From JACDBZ01 sp038233215 (GTDB taxonomy: Bacteria; Chloroflexota; Limnocylindria; QHBO01): a DNA stretch of 64,000 nt. The stretch is taken from assembly GCA_038233215.1 (NCBI GenBank), contig JBBSML010000003.1:68712-132711 (forward strand), read 5' to 3'. The notes under the pieces were generated by a model. It was not told the origin of the DNA. It saw nothing but the letters and a program-made list of their open reading frames with translations, and ran no database searches. Shown piece by piece: positions 1-7,728 of this stretch; the first letter of the stretch is position 1, and each line of letters starts with the position of its first letter. Both the position numbers and the translations under genes were made by a program.

Positions 1-223
1 CCAGGAGCGTCGCCACCTCGATCGGCTGGCGCGCGTCCGCTCCGAGCGAGATTCGGCAGCCCATGCCGCAGCCATGCGGCGCCTGGAGGATGAGGCCCGG
101 CGCGGCGATGTCAACCTCATGCCGGCCATTGTCGCGGCCGTCGAGGCCTACGCCACCGTCGGCGAGATGTGCGGCGTCCTGCGCACCGTCTACGGCGAGT
201 ACAAGGAGCCGCTCGCCGTCTGA
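1..223 (+). CDS. Acyl-CoA mutase large subunit, C-terminal end (partial)
   Basis: The last 73 or so codons of a gene that enters from the left. The reading frame starting at base 2 contains the segment GDVNLMPAIVAAVEAYATVG followed by a Cys-Gly-Val-Leu-Arg run, which is the highly conserved end of the catalytic chain of methylmalonyl-CoA/isobutyryl-CoA mutases. The protein stops shortly afterwards, so no cobalamin-binding domain follows. That pattern fits the two-subunit form in which B12 is bound by a separate small subunit. The enzyme would interconvert branched and linear acyl-CoAs by radical rearrangement. Which acyl-CoA it uses cannot be told from this fragment. Confidence 0.85.
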   Translation, partial: QERRHLDRLARVRSERDSAAHAAAMRRLEDEARRGDVNLMPAIVAAVEAYATVGEMCGVLRTVYGEYKEPLAV

Positions 224-396
224 GTCGACGGAGGAGGCGACGTTGCCGCACAATCCCGGCCGTGGACCGGGGCTGGCGAAGCAGGGCACGCTCTCCGCGT
301 CGCCTCCTCACTGCCGCCATCATCCACACCGCTGATTACCAGCGGCTTACTGGAGACTTACTGGAGACTTACCAGCGCTACCATGACGGCTGAGCG

Positions 397-1284
397 ATGA
401 AACTCCACCTGATCGACGCCACATTCGAACTGTTTCGCGCCTACTACTCGCGTCCTCCGCGACGGGCCTCGGACGGCCGGCCGGTGAGCGGGGTTCAAGG
501 TCTCATCGACTCGATGCTCTCGCTCCTGCGCGAGCCGGACGTCACGCATGTCGGCGCCGCCACCGACCACGTGATCGAGTCGTGGCGCAACGATCTGTTT
601 CCTGGCTACAAATCGAGCGAAGGCGTTGACCCTGATCTCCTCGCTCAATTCGTTGACGCCGAACGCGCGCTCGCGGCCCTCGGCATGCCGGTCTGGGCCA
701 TGGTCGAGGACGAGGCTGATGACGCCATCGCGGCCGCCATCGACCGCTTCGGCGACGATCCGCGGGTGGAGCAGATCATCATCTGCTCGGTCGACAAGGA
801 CCTGGGCCAGCTCGTCGCGGGCTCACGCATCGTGCTCCGGGACCGAATCCGCCATGTCACCTATGACGCGGACGGAATCATGGACAAGTTCGGTGTCGCT
901 CCAGGAAGCATTCCCGATTACCTGGCACTCGTCGGCGACAGCAGCGATGGATTCCCCGGCCTGCCCGGATGGGGCGCCAAGAGCGCGGCTGCCGTCCTCG
1001 CGCGCTGGAAGCACCTGGAGGCGATCCCCGCCTCCGCGCTGGATTGGGAGATCGCGCTGCGCAACGCCACGCGCCTTGCTGCAACCCTGGATCAGCAGCG
1101 CGCGGACGCGCTGCTGTACCGGCGATTGGCCACGCTCAACCGGGACGCGGACATCGCCGCGACACCGACGCTCGACGCAATGCTCTGGCGCGGAGTCCCG
1201 CGCGAACGGTTCATGGCTCTGTGCGACGAGCTCGGGTTCGATACGGTGCGCGAACGCGTCCATCGCTGGGCGGAGGAACCCTAG
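397..1284 (+). CDS. 5'-3' exonuclease, PolA N-terminal/FEN-like
   Basis: A 295-residue protein with the layout of the 5'-3' exonuclease domain of DNA polymerase I: an N-terminal LIDATFELFRAYY strand with the first metal-binding Asp, an acidic cluster EDEADDAIA near residue 105, ICSVDKDLGQL near 130, and the helix-hairpin-helix region VGDSSDGFPGLPGWGAKSA around 175-195. It has no polymerase domain, so it is the stand-alone form, expected to remove RNA primers or flaps. The start ATG follows a short duplicated stretch (two copies of TTACTGGAGACT at about 348-371). No obvious strong ribosome-binding site is visible. Confidence 0.85.
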   Translation: MKLHLIDATFELFRAYYSRPPRRASDGRPVSGVQGLIDSMLSLLREPDVTHVGAATDHVIESWRNDLFPGYKSSEGVDPDLLAQFVDAERALAALGMPVWAMVEDEADDAIAAAIDRFGDDPRVEQIIICSVDKDLGQLVAGSRIVLRDRIRHVTYDADGIMDKFGVAPGSIPDYLALVGDSSDGFPGLPGWGAKSAAAVLARWKHLEAIPASALDWEIALRNATRLAATLDQQRADALLYRRLATLNRDADIAATPTLDAMLWRGVPRERFMALCDELGFDTVRERVHRWAEEP

Positions 1285-1378
1285 GCCCAGGACTGCGCAG
1301 TCCCGTCGGCAGGAGCGGGCGTGTAGTACTTTCGGTGGGGTGCAGTGCAGTTAAGGCATAAGATAGGGTGCTGAGCTC

Positions 1379-2674
1379 ATGCACCGATTACCACGCGAGG
1401 CGAGCTTCCTCGCCGCGATCATCCTGGCTGTCGTGCTGGCACCCGTGGCGGCCCCCGCGCCCATGGCAGCTGCCGGCGAATGCGGCACGTATCGTTCCGA
1501 GACCATCCCGCCCCCGACCATTCGCGTTCATCGCGGCGCGACCGGTGCGGTCGACACGGTCGACTTCCGCACATACGTCAAGAGCGTGCTTTCGCGCGAA
1601 TGGATCAGTTCGTGGACGACCGAGTCGTTGCGCTCTGGAGCGCTCGCAGTGAAGAATTACGCTTGGTACCAGGTGATCCACTGGCGCGGGTACCTCAATG
1701 GCGCGGGCCAGTGTTTCGATGTGTTCGACACGACGCGCGACCAGCATTACGACCCGAGTCGGCCAACGCATGCGCCCATGGCCGCCGCCGTCGATTCGAC
1801 CTGGGGCACGCTGGCTCACAAGGGCGGACGCATCTTCGCGACGTACTACAACGCCGGCGGCGCCTACGAATCGTGCGGAGCCAACGCGAACGGATGGCAG
1901 ATGTTCCAATGGGGCAGCCAGGCGTGCGGTCTGGCCGGCAAGAGCGCCGCCCAGATCATTGCGATGTATTACACCGGCGTGACCGTAAGCTCGGCGCCAC
2001 CGGCAGCCACCCCGGCGCCGGCCCCTTCGCCGACACCGGCGCCCACGCCCGTACCCACGCCACGACCGACGGCCACACCAAAACCGACGGCAGCTCCGAG
2101 CACGGCGCCAAGCCCACGACCGAGTTCGGTGCCGAGCATCGCGCCGACGACCGCACCCACCCCGCCGCCTGCCATCCCCACGCCGGCGCCCACGGCCGCA
2201 CCGACGCCGCTCCCGGCACCGGTGGAGATGCCGGGCGGCGGCCAGGTCGGACTCGCGGCACCTCCTCCACCGCCCCCGCCAGATCCCGAGCCGATCATCG
2301 TTGCGGTCGTTGCCGAACCCGAGGTTCCGCTCATCGTTGCGGTCGTTGCCGAACCCGAGATTCCGACCATCGAAGTGACGGCCGCCGAACCCGAGGTTCC
2401 GACCATCGAAGTGACGGCTGCCGAACCCGAGATTCCGACCATCGAAGTGACGGCCGCCGAAGCGCCGCGGCTGGTCACAGCCGATGTCGACATCGACGAA
2501 ATGAGCAACCACGCCGCCGTCCGCTTCGAACGGTTGGTTGATGCAGCGGCCGACCGATCCTGGGCCACGACGCCAGCCACATCGAGACAGGCGTCCCTGC
2601 GTCTCATCGTGATGCGGCTCGTCGTGGAGCGCGCGATCGGCAACCTGCCGCTCCGGATCCGCCTCGGCAGCTAG
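1379..2674 (+). CDS. SpoIID/LytB-domain secreted protein with repetitive tail
   Basis: A 431-residue protein. Residues 1-34 form a signal peptide (hydrophobic core LAAIILAVVLAP). Residues about 40-205 match the SpoIID domain, with the typical DFRTYVKSVLSREW start and the ALAVKNYAWYQ helix that corresponds to the family's ARTYA segment. SpoIID-domain proteins act on peptidoglycan outside the membrane. A long Pro/Thr/Ala linker follows (about 207-300), then a block of nearly perfect 12-residue repeats, then a short helical end. Such a protein does not imply sporulation, since the domain is common in non-spore-formers. The gene overlaps the convergent downstream gene by 4 bp. Confidence 0.75.
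   Translation: MHRLPREASFLAAIILAVVLAPVAAPAPMAAAGECGTYRSETIPPPTIRVHRGATGAVDTVDFRTYVKSVLSREWISSWTTESLRSGALAVKNYAWYQVIHWRGYLNGAGQCFDVFDTTRDQHYDPSRPTHAPMAAAVDSTWGTLAHKGGRIFATYYNAGGAYESCGANANGWQMFQWGSQACGLAGKSAAQIIAMYYTGVTVSSAPPAATPAPAPSPTPAPTPVPTPRPTATPKPTAAPSTAPSPRPSSVPSIAPTTAPTPPPAIPTPAPTAAPTPLPAPVEMPGGGQVGLAAPPPPPPPDPEPIIVAVVAEPEVPLIVAVVAEPEIPTIEVTAAEPEVPTIEVTAAEPEIPTIEVTAAEAPRLVTADVDIDEMSNHAAVRFERLVDAAADRSWATTPATSRQASLRLIVMRLVVERAIGNLPLRIRLGS
2294..2463 (+). repeat. 36-bp tandem repeat inside the SpoIID-like gene
   Basis: About five copies of a 36-bp unit encode the 12-residue repeat AEPE(V/I)P(T/L)I(E/V)V(T/V)A. Copies alternate between GAGGTT and GAGATT at one codon pair, so the array probably grew by duplication of a two-unit block. 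The first two units read IVAVVAEPEVPL and the later ones IEVTAAEPEIPT. It lies in the linker region of the protein, where copy number can vary. Confidence 0.85.
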
Positions 2675-3645
2675 GCATCAGCTTCGGAGTGGAGCAGACG
2701 AAGCGCGATCACCTCGGCCGCGGCCACGTCCTGGATGGCCAGGCCGACAGATTTGAAGACGGTGATCTCGGCAGGATCGCGGCTGTCCAGCCAGGAACGC
2801 TCCACGCATCCGATCTCCATGAGGTCTTCGCCGGTGATGAATCCGCGCTCGATTGCGGCGATGACATCACCCGCCTCGGCCAGAGATGCCTCACGTGAGT
2901 CGACCGCGGCGACGGAAGCTCGTCCGAACAGTTCGGGCGGAAGCTCGACCATGCCGCGGTGGTACGCGCCGATGCCGTTGATGTGCGTCCCCGGCTTCAC
3001 CCACGCCGCGTCAAAGACCGGATCCGTCGAGGTGGTGGCGCAGCAGAGGACATCTGCCTCGCGCACGGCGGCCTCGACACTCGGGACGCTCACCACGTCC
3101 ACGCCGGTGGCTTGTGCCATGCGGTCAGCGAACGTGTCGCGGCGAGTCGTGTCGCGCGCGTAGACGAGCACCCGACGGATCGGTCGTGCGGCGAGCACGG
3201 CACGGATCTGCCATTCGGCCTGCCCTCCTGCGCCGATGACGGTCAGCGTCTCGACGTCGGTCCGTGCAAGGAGCCTGGTGCCCACGCCAGACGCGGCGCC
3301 GGTTCGCATGGCGGTGACGGTCGCCCCGTCGAGCAGAGCCAGCGGGCGGCCCGTATCGGCATCGAACCAGACGACGATGGCGTGGATGGTCGGGAGTCCG
3401 CGTGGCGCGTTGCGCGGCATGACGGTGACGAGCTTCACCGTGGCTCCGGATCCTCCTTCGCGTACGCCGGGCATCATGAGCAGTGAACCGTCGCGCAGCT
3501 CGACATGAGACCGCAACGGTGAGCGATCGCGGCCGGTCGCCACGTCGCGAAAGGCAGCCTCGATCACGTCGAGCAGATCCGCCATCGGCACGGCCCAGCG
3601 AATGCGCTCGCCGTCAAGGAAGGGCAAGGAATCGGGCGTCATCAT
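2671..3645 (-). CDS. Ornithine cyclodeaminase / mu-crystallin family protein
   Basis: A 324-residue protein, the usual length for the family. It has the substrate half with GATVKLVTVMPRN and GRPLALLDGATVTAMRTGAA, and a Rossmann NAD(P)-binding part starting at TVIGAGGQAEWQIRA around residue 125. Members reductively or hydrolytically deaminate ornithine, lysine or alanine, or reduce cyclic imines such as thiomorpholine carboxylate; the substrate here is unknown. The double ATG at 3640-3645 was taken as the start because upstream codons in this frame are antisense to the next gene. It converges with the SpoIID-like gene. Confidence 0.85.
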   Translation of the reverse strand: MMTPDSLPFLDGERIRWAVPMADLLDVIEAAFRDVATGRDRSPLRSHVELRDGSLLMMPGVREGGSGATVKLVTVMPRNAPRGLPTIHAIVVWFDADTGRPLALLDGATVTAMRTGAASGVGTRLLARTDVETLTVIGAGGQAEWQIRAVLAARPIRRVLVYARDTTRRDTFADRMAQATGVDVVSVPSVEAAVREADVLCCATTSTDPVFDAAWVKPGTHINGIGAYHRGMVELPPELFGRASVAAVDSREASLAEAGDVIAAIERGFITGEDLMEIGCVERSWLDSRDPAEITVFKSVGLAIQDVAAAEVIALRLLHSEADA

Positions 3646-3717
3646 CGGTGCTGGCGCTAGAGTACCCGCAGCACGATCCGGCACAGGGCTTGCGATGACA
3701 TCGGCCAAGGAGAAATT

Positions 3718-4065
3718 ATGATCGACAACGTCCGCGACGACCTTGCAGAGAGGGCGGATACCGCCCGCAACGAGCTTGGCGACCTCATGTGGCTGCTCCG
3801 CATGGCCGTGTTCGGCGCCGTGGCAGGCGCGCTCTACACAGAGTTGCGCAAGCCGCCGCAGCAGCGCACCTGGAACGGGAAATTGCTGGGATTCGTACCG
3901 TACGACTTCCGTCTCCCGACGCTCGAGCAGCTGCGCTCGGCCTACTGGAATCCCCGCTCGCCGAAGGTCTTCTCCGATCGCCCGCTCGGCGTTGGCTGGG
4001 CGGTCAACATTCCCACGCTGCTCCGCCGCCTGGGAGTCCGCCAGGGATTCACGAAAGGTCGCTGA
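3718..4065 (+). CDS. Small DUF5808-like protein
   Basis: A 115-residue protein with an N-terminal amphipathic helix, one hydrophobic segment (about residues 24-42, LLRMAVFGAVAGALYTEL) and a C-terminal segment YWNPRSPKVFSDRPLGVGWA that follows the DUF5808 pattern (aromatic-Asn-Pro-x-x-Pro...Phe...GlyxGlyTrp...Asn). The function of that domain is not known. The ATG is preceded by GGAGAAATT, a reasonable ribosome-binding site. The gene stands between a divergent cyclodeaminase gene and a membrane protein gene. Confidence 0.55.
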   Translation: MIDNVRDDLAERADTARNELGDLMWLLRMAVFGAVAGALYTELRKPPQQRTWNGKLLGFVPYDFRLPTLEQLRSAYWNPRSPKVFSDRPLGVGWAVNIPTLLRRLGVRQGFTKGR

Positions 4066-4171
4066 TTCCACCAGCATTCCGTCATGTGGCGCCGCTGGTG
4101 CCGCTAACGGCACTGGTGGTGCCATCTGGCCAAGCCGGAGTCCGGGCAGGGTGCGCTAGCATCGGGCGAGC

Positions 4172-4621
4172 ATGAGTTGGTTCCCGGTTCTGCTGGTCGC
4201 GCACATCGGACTTGCCGTCGCGCTCCTCCTTCCGAGCGTGCTGCTGCCATTCGTGCTGCGGCGAAGCGATCGCGACCCCGGCGTGGTCACGAGAAGCCTT
4301 ATGGCCATGCAGGGCACCGGCACCCTCATCATCGCGGCGGGGCTTGCGGTCACCGGCACCGCAATGCTCCTGATCTTGGGACCCGAACTGCTGACGCAGC
4401 CATGGCTGCTGGTCGCGCTCACCCTCTACGCCATCAACCTGATCGTTGCGGGCGTCATCAGCCGCCCGAATCTGCGACGGCTGATCGGCCTCAGTGGATC
4501 AGGCACGGACGACGAAGCATGGAACCGCCGCGCGAGCCGGCAGCGCTACGTGGCGTACGGAATGGCGGGCGTCATCGGCGTCATTGGCTTCCTGATGAGC
4601 ACAAAGCCGAAACTGTGGTGA
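4172..4621 (+). CDS. Four-helix integral membrane protein (DUF2269-like)
   Basis: A 149-residue protein with four hydrophobic segments (about residues 5-28, 47-69, 77-98 and 127-144) and a cytoplasmic-type loop rich in Arg between the third and fourth. The N-terminal layout LLVAHIGLAVALLLPSVLL recalls small DUF2269-type membrane proteins, but the match is only by general pattern and I would not assign a function. It ends directly at a large palindromic element. Confidence 0.5.
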   Translation: MSWFPVLLVAHIGLAVALLLPSVLLPFVLRRSDRDPGVVTRSLMAMQGTGTLIIAAGLAVTGTAMLLILGPELLTQPWLLVALTLYAINLIVAGVISRPNLRRLIGLSGSGTDDEAWNRRASRQRYVAYGMAGVIGVIGFLMSTKPKLW

Positions 4622-4663
4622 GCGCGTCGGCGTATATACGTATATACGTTGCGCCCACGCGCT
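4621..4663. terminator. Nested palindrome between convergent genes, likely bidirectional terminator
   Basis: The outer arms AGCGCGT and ACGCGCT are exact reverse complements and enclose the perfect 18-bp palindrome CGTATATACGTATATACG at 4631-4648. The element sits exactly between the stop codon of the rightward membrane protein gene and the stop codon of a leftward small gene, which favours a bidirectional transcription end. The AT-rich core is unusual in this GC-rich window, and a protein-binding site is the other possibility. Confidence 0.5.
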
Positions 4664-4666
4664 GAC

Positions 4667-4771
4667 CTAGAAGCGGGGCAGCGGCAGCGGGCGTCCCATG
4701 ACGAAGAAGATGCCCGCCACGATCAGGAACATCGCAATCGCGAAGAAGAGCAACCAGCGCAGAACTTCCAT
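4667..4771 (-). CDS. 34-residue single-pass membrane microprotein
   Basis: The reading frame ATG...TAG encodes MEVLRWLLFFAIAMFLIVAG followed by IFFVMGRPLPLPRF. One long hydrophobic helix (residues 5-25) is followed by a short Pro/Leu-rich tail. A GGAG motif lies about 8 bases upstream of the ATG. The gene is convergent with the preceding membrane protein gene and divergent from the cysS-like gene. Support is the clean membrane-protein composition and the ribosome-binding site; the function is unknown. Confidence 0.5.
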   Translation of the reverse strand: MEVLRWLLFFAIAMFLIVAGIFFVMGRPLPLPRF

Positions 4772-4887
4772 GCTCGGACTCCGATACGGTGGAATGGGTC
4801 GGCAGCTGACTCCCCCATCGGTTGGCCGATTCTATCGGTCCGTCCAACCCTCCGCGCGGAACCGGGGTCCGCTTTAGAATTCGCAGC

Positions 4888-6162
4888 GTGACCCTCCGCC
4901 TGTTCGATGCCCGCCGCAACGGGCTGCACCCCTTCGCGCCCATCCCCGATCGAGCACGTATCGGCCTCTACGTCTGCGGCGTGACTCCCTATGACACCGG
5001 GCATCTCGGCCATGCATTCACGTACATCAGCTTCGACGTGCTGCATCGGTATCTCGAGTACATCGGGCACGACGTCGTCTACGTTCAGAACCTGACTGAT
5101 GTCGATGACGACATGCTGCGCAAGTCACGAGAGACCGGCGAGGACTACCTGGCGCTCGGGAACCGATGGGTCACGACCTTTCTGACGGAAATGGCCGCGC
5201 TCAACTGGCTACCACCCGACCACTATCCACGCGCCACGCAGCACATTCCGCAGGTGCTCGAGCTGATCGGCACGCTTACGACCAGGGGCCTCGCGTATGC
5301 CGCCCAGGGCAACGTGTTCTTCGACGTCGCGGCCGACCCCTCCTATGGGCAGCTCAGCAAGCTGTCGGTCGATGCGATGCTGCCGATCGCGAATGACCGC
5401 GGCAACGTACCGGACATGCCCGGCAAACGCGACCCACTCGATTTCGTGCTCTGGCAGAAGTCGCTGCCGGGTGAGCCCGCCTGGGAATCAGCCTGGGGAC
5501 CCGGCCGACCCGGATGGCACATCGAGTGCTCGGCGATGTCGATGGCGTACCTGGGAACCCAGTTTGAGATCCACGGCGGCGGTGCCGATCTCCTCTTCCC
5601 GCATCACGAGTCCGAGCTGGCACAGTCGGAGGGCGCGACCGGCGATCGGCCCTTCGTCGGCTGGTGGACGCACGCCGGCATGCTCAGTTACGACGGAGAC
5701 AAGATGAGCAAGTCACTCGGCAACCTCGTCCTCGTGCGCGACCTGCTGAGAACCTACCCCGGCGACGCGATCCGCCACTACCTCGTTTCCCGCCATTACC
5801 GGTCGGACGTCCACTTCACGGAGGCCGACCTCGCGGTGTCCGCCGAAGCAGCCTCCGTCCTGCGCCGGGCCTGCCTGCGAGCCGAGGAGCTTTCCCCCGC
5901 CGATCCCGCCTTTGCCGATCCCTCCGCGCTATCGCCGACCGTGGCCGAGCATCGCGTGCGGTTTCTGGCGGCGATGGACGATGACCTCGATACGCCGACC
6001 GCGATGCCCGAACTGGAGGCGCTCGCCCGCCTGGCGCTTGACGCGCTCGATCCCGACGTGGTCGCCCAGGCCGGCTGGATGGTCCGGGAGCTCGGCGCGC
6101 GCATACTGGGGCTGCGGCTGGCGACCGAGCCCGCGGCGGTGCGCAGCACGACGGCGGCATGA
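4888..6162 (+). CDS. cysS: Cysteinyl-tRNA synthetase family ligase (CysS, with MshC-like signature)
   Basis: A 424-residue class I ligase that activates cysteine with ATP. The zinc-binding Cys is in YVCGVTPYD (residue 30), the HIGH motif appears as GHLGHA (38-43), further zinc ligands are in GWHIECSAMS and LLFPHHESE, and the KMSKS loop is KMSKSLGN near 272. The GVTPYDxxHLGHA form is the one seen in mycothiol ligase MshC and in some divergent CysRS, whereas classical CysRS has GPTVYxxxHIGNAR. The C-terminal R-x-x-AR...DW-x-x-AD-x-IRD tail of CysRS is missing. GTG at 4888 was chosen as the start because it gives the conserved TLRLFDA beginning. The next gene overlaps by 4 bp. Confidence 0.75.
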   Translation: MTLRLFDARRNGLHPFAPIPDRARIGLYVCGVTPYDTGHLGHAFTYISFDVLHRYLEYIGHDVVYVQNLTDVDDDMLRKSRETGEDYLALGNRWVTTFLTEMAALNWLPPDHYPRATQHIPQVLELIGTLTTRGLAYAAQGNVFFDVAADPSYGQLSKLSVDAMLPIANDRGNVPDMPGKRDPLDFVLWQKSLPGEPAWESAWGPGRPGWHIECSAMSMAYLGTQFEIHGGGADLLFPHHESELAQSEGATGDRPFVGWWTHAGMLSYDGDKMSKSLGNLVLVRDLLRTYPGDAIRHYLVSRHYRSDVHFTEADLAVSAEAASVLRRACLRAEELSPADPAFADPSALSPTVAEHRVRFLAAMDDDLDTPTAMPELEALARLALDALDPDVVAQAGWMVRELGARILGLRLATEPAAVRSTTAA

Positions 6163-6701
6163 TCGGTAACTCGCCCGATGACGACCTGGTCCCGATCAGC
6201 GTCCGACTCGGGCAGGTCGTGCCTCCCGAGGATCCCGAGGACTGGACCCGTCCGCTGACCTGGGTCGCGGCGCTCGGCATGCTGGCAGGCCCGATCGTCG
6301 CGCTCGGCTGGTTCGTGGTTGGGCCGCCAGCGGACGCCGCCCGCGCACAACCGGCAACCTACCTCGTGTCCGTGGCGCTCGTGGCCGGAGCAGCCGCCAC
6401 GGGCGCTACCCAGGTCGGAGCGGCGCGAGCCGGGACGGCAACCCTCGGAGCAGGGCTGTTCGGGGCGCTCGTACTCATCGTGCTCGGTGTCGTCACCGCC
6501 GGTGAGCGCCAGGTCGGCGCTGCATCGCCCACGCTGGCCCATGGATTCGCGTCCGCGGTCTCCGGACTGGCCGGGGCGTCCACCGCCGCCGTCATCGCGG
6601 CCATCGTCGCGCGCCAGCACGTGCGCCTGGTGAGGTTCGCGGCTGCATTGATGGGCGGAACACTGGTCAGCCTCGCGACGCTGGCGGGTCTCTTGGCGTA
6701 G
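6159..6701 (+). CDS. Membrane protein of unknown function, coupled to cysS
   Basis: A 180-residue protein with a polar N-terminus (residues 1-30) and five hydrophobic segments rich in Ala, Gly and Val, at roughly 33-53, 67-87, 93-113, 127-146 and 157-178. I do not recognise a family. The ATG overlaps the cysS stop codon (ATGA), so the two are probably translated together, but nothing else links them. It converges with the peptide transporter operon. Confidence 0.55.
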   Translation: MIGNSPDDDLVPISVRLGQVVPPEDPEDWTRPLTWVAALGMLAGPIVALGWFVVGPPADAARAQPATYLVSVALVAGAAATGATQVGAARAGTATLGAGLFGALVLIVLGVVTAGERQVGAASPTLAHGFASAVSGLAGASTAAVIAAIVARQHVRLVRFAAALMGGTLVSLATLAGLLA

Positions 6702-6720
6702 CCAGATGACCGAGCCAACC

Positions 6721-7728
6721 TCAAGGCGCACTCGTTACGGACTCGACGAGGAGGCATGCGGCGTGGTGGTCGGCGCCAACCTGGTACAGCGGCGGGTCGA
6801 GCGTAGGACAGCGGTCGAAGACGAGTGGGCAGCGCGGATGGAAGCGGCAGCCCGCTGGGATCCGTGACGGATCTGGCGTCTCACCACGCAGGATCACCGG
6901 CTTGCGACGCGCGGCGGGGTCCGGGACCGGGACCACCGACAGAAGCGCCTGCGCGTACGGATGGCGCGGATTGGCAAGCACCTCGTGCGTGGGACCATGC
7001 TCCACGATCCGCCCCAGGTACATGACCGCGATGCGATCGGCATAGGCGGCGACCGTCGAGAGGTCATGAGTGATCATCACCACCGCGATGCCCTGCTCCC
7101 GTGCCAAGGCGGAGAGCAGGTTGAGGATCTCGGCGCGGATGCTGACATCGAGCATCGAGACCGGCTCGTCCGCCACGAGCAATGCAGGCTCCAGCGCAAG
7201 GGCCGCGGCGATGACGACGCGCTGACGCTGCCCACCGGACAGCTCGAACGGATACCGATGCAGGTAGGCATCCACCGGCGTGAGCCCGGCCTGGGTCAGC
7301 GCCCCCGCCACGCGTGCCCGCAGCTCGGCCCGGGTTGGCGCCACGCGATGCACGCGCAGCGGCTCGGCCACGATCTCGGCCACGATCATGCGAGGATTGA
7401 GCGACTCGTACGGGTCCTGGAAGACCATCTGCACTCGGCGTCTCAGGCGCTGGAGCCCACGGCCGGAGAGCGCACCGACCTCTTCGCCGTCGAGCATCAC
7501 ACGGCCCCGCGTCGGCCGCACCAGCCCCATCAGCAGGTTGCCCGTCGTCGTCTTGCCGCAGCCGGACTCGCCGACCAGCGCGATCACCTCGCCCGCGTGG
7601 AGATCGAACGAGATGCCATCCACCGCCCGTACCGGTGGCGACGGCCGGCGACGGAGCCAGTCACCGAGCGAGATGTGGCCCGGGAATTCCTTGACCAGAC
7701 CCTCGACGCGGAGGAGCGCATCGGTCAT
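6721..7728 (-). CDS. dppF: Peptide ABC transporter ATP-binding protein (DppF/OppF type)
   Basis: A 335-residue ABC ATPase: Walker A GESGCGKTTTG, Q-loop VFQDPYESLNPR, signature LSGGQRQR, Walker B LLVADEPVSMLD, H-loop ITHD. The C-terminal oligopeptide-type extension is present (GCRFHPRCPLVFDRCP, Cys pattern near residue 295), which is typical of Dpp/Opp ATPases. It is the last gene of a four-gene operon and its ATG overlaps the stop of the fused permease-ATPase gene. It would energise import of peptides or a similar solute. Confidence 0.9.
   Translation of the reverse strand: MTDALLRVEGLVKEFPGHISLGDWLRRRPSPPVRAVDGISFDLHAGEVIALVGESGCGKTTTGNLLMGLVRPTRGRVMLDGEEVGALSGRGLQRLRRRVQMVFQDPYESLNPRMIVAEIVAEPLRVHRVAPTRAELRARVAGALTQAGLTPVDAYLHRYPFELSGGQRQRVVIAAALALEPALLVADEPVSMLDVSIRAEILNLLSALAREQGIAVVMITHDLSTVAAYADRIAVMYLGRIVEHGPTHEVLANPRHPYAQALLSVVPVPDPAARRKPVILRGETPDPSRIPAGCRFHPRCPLVFDRCPTLDPPLYQVGADHHAACLLVESVTSAP

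Noticed and set aside
1379..2674. SpoIID domain as evidence for sporulation.
   Set aside because: The domain is widespread in non-sporulating bacteria, and no other sporulation gene is present.
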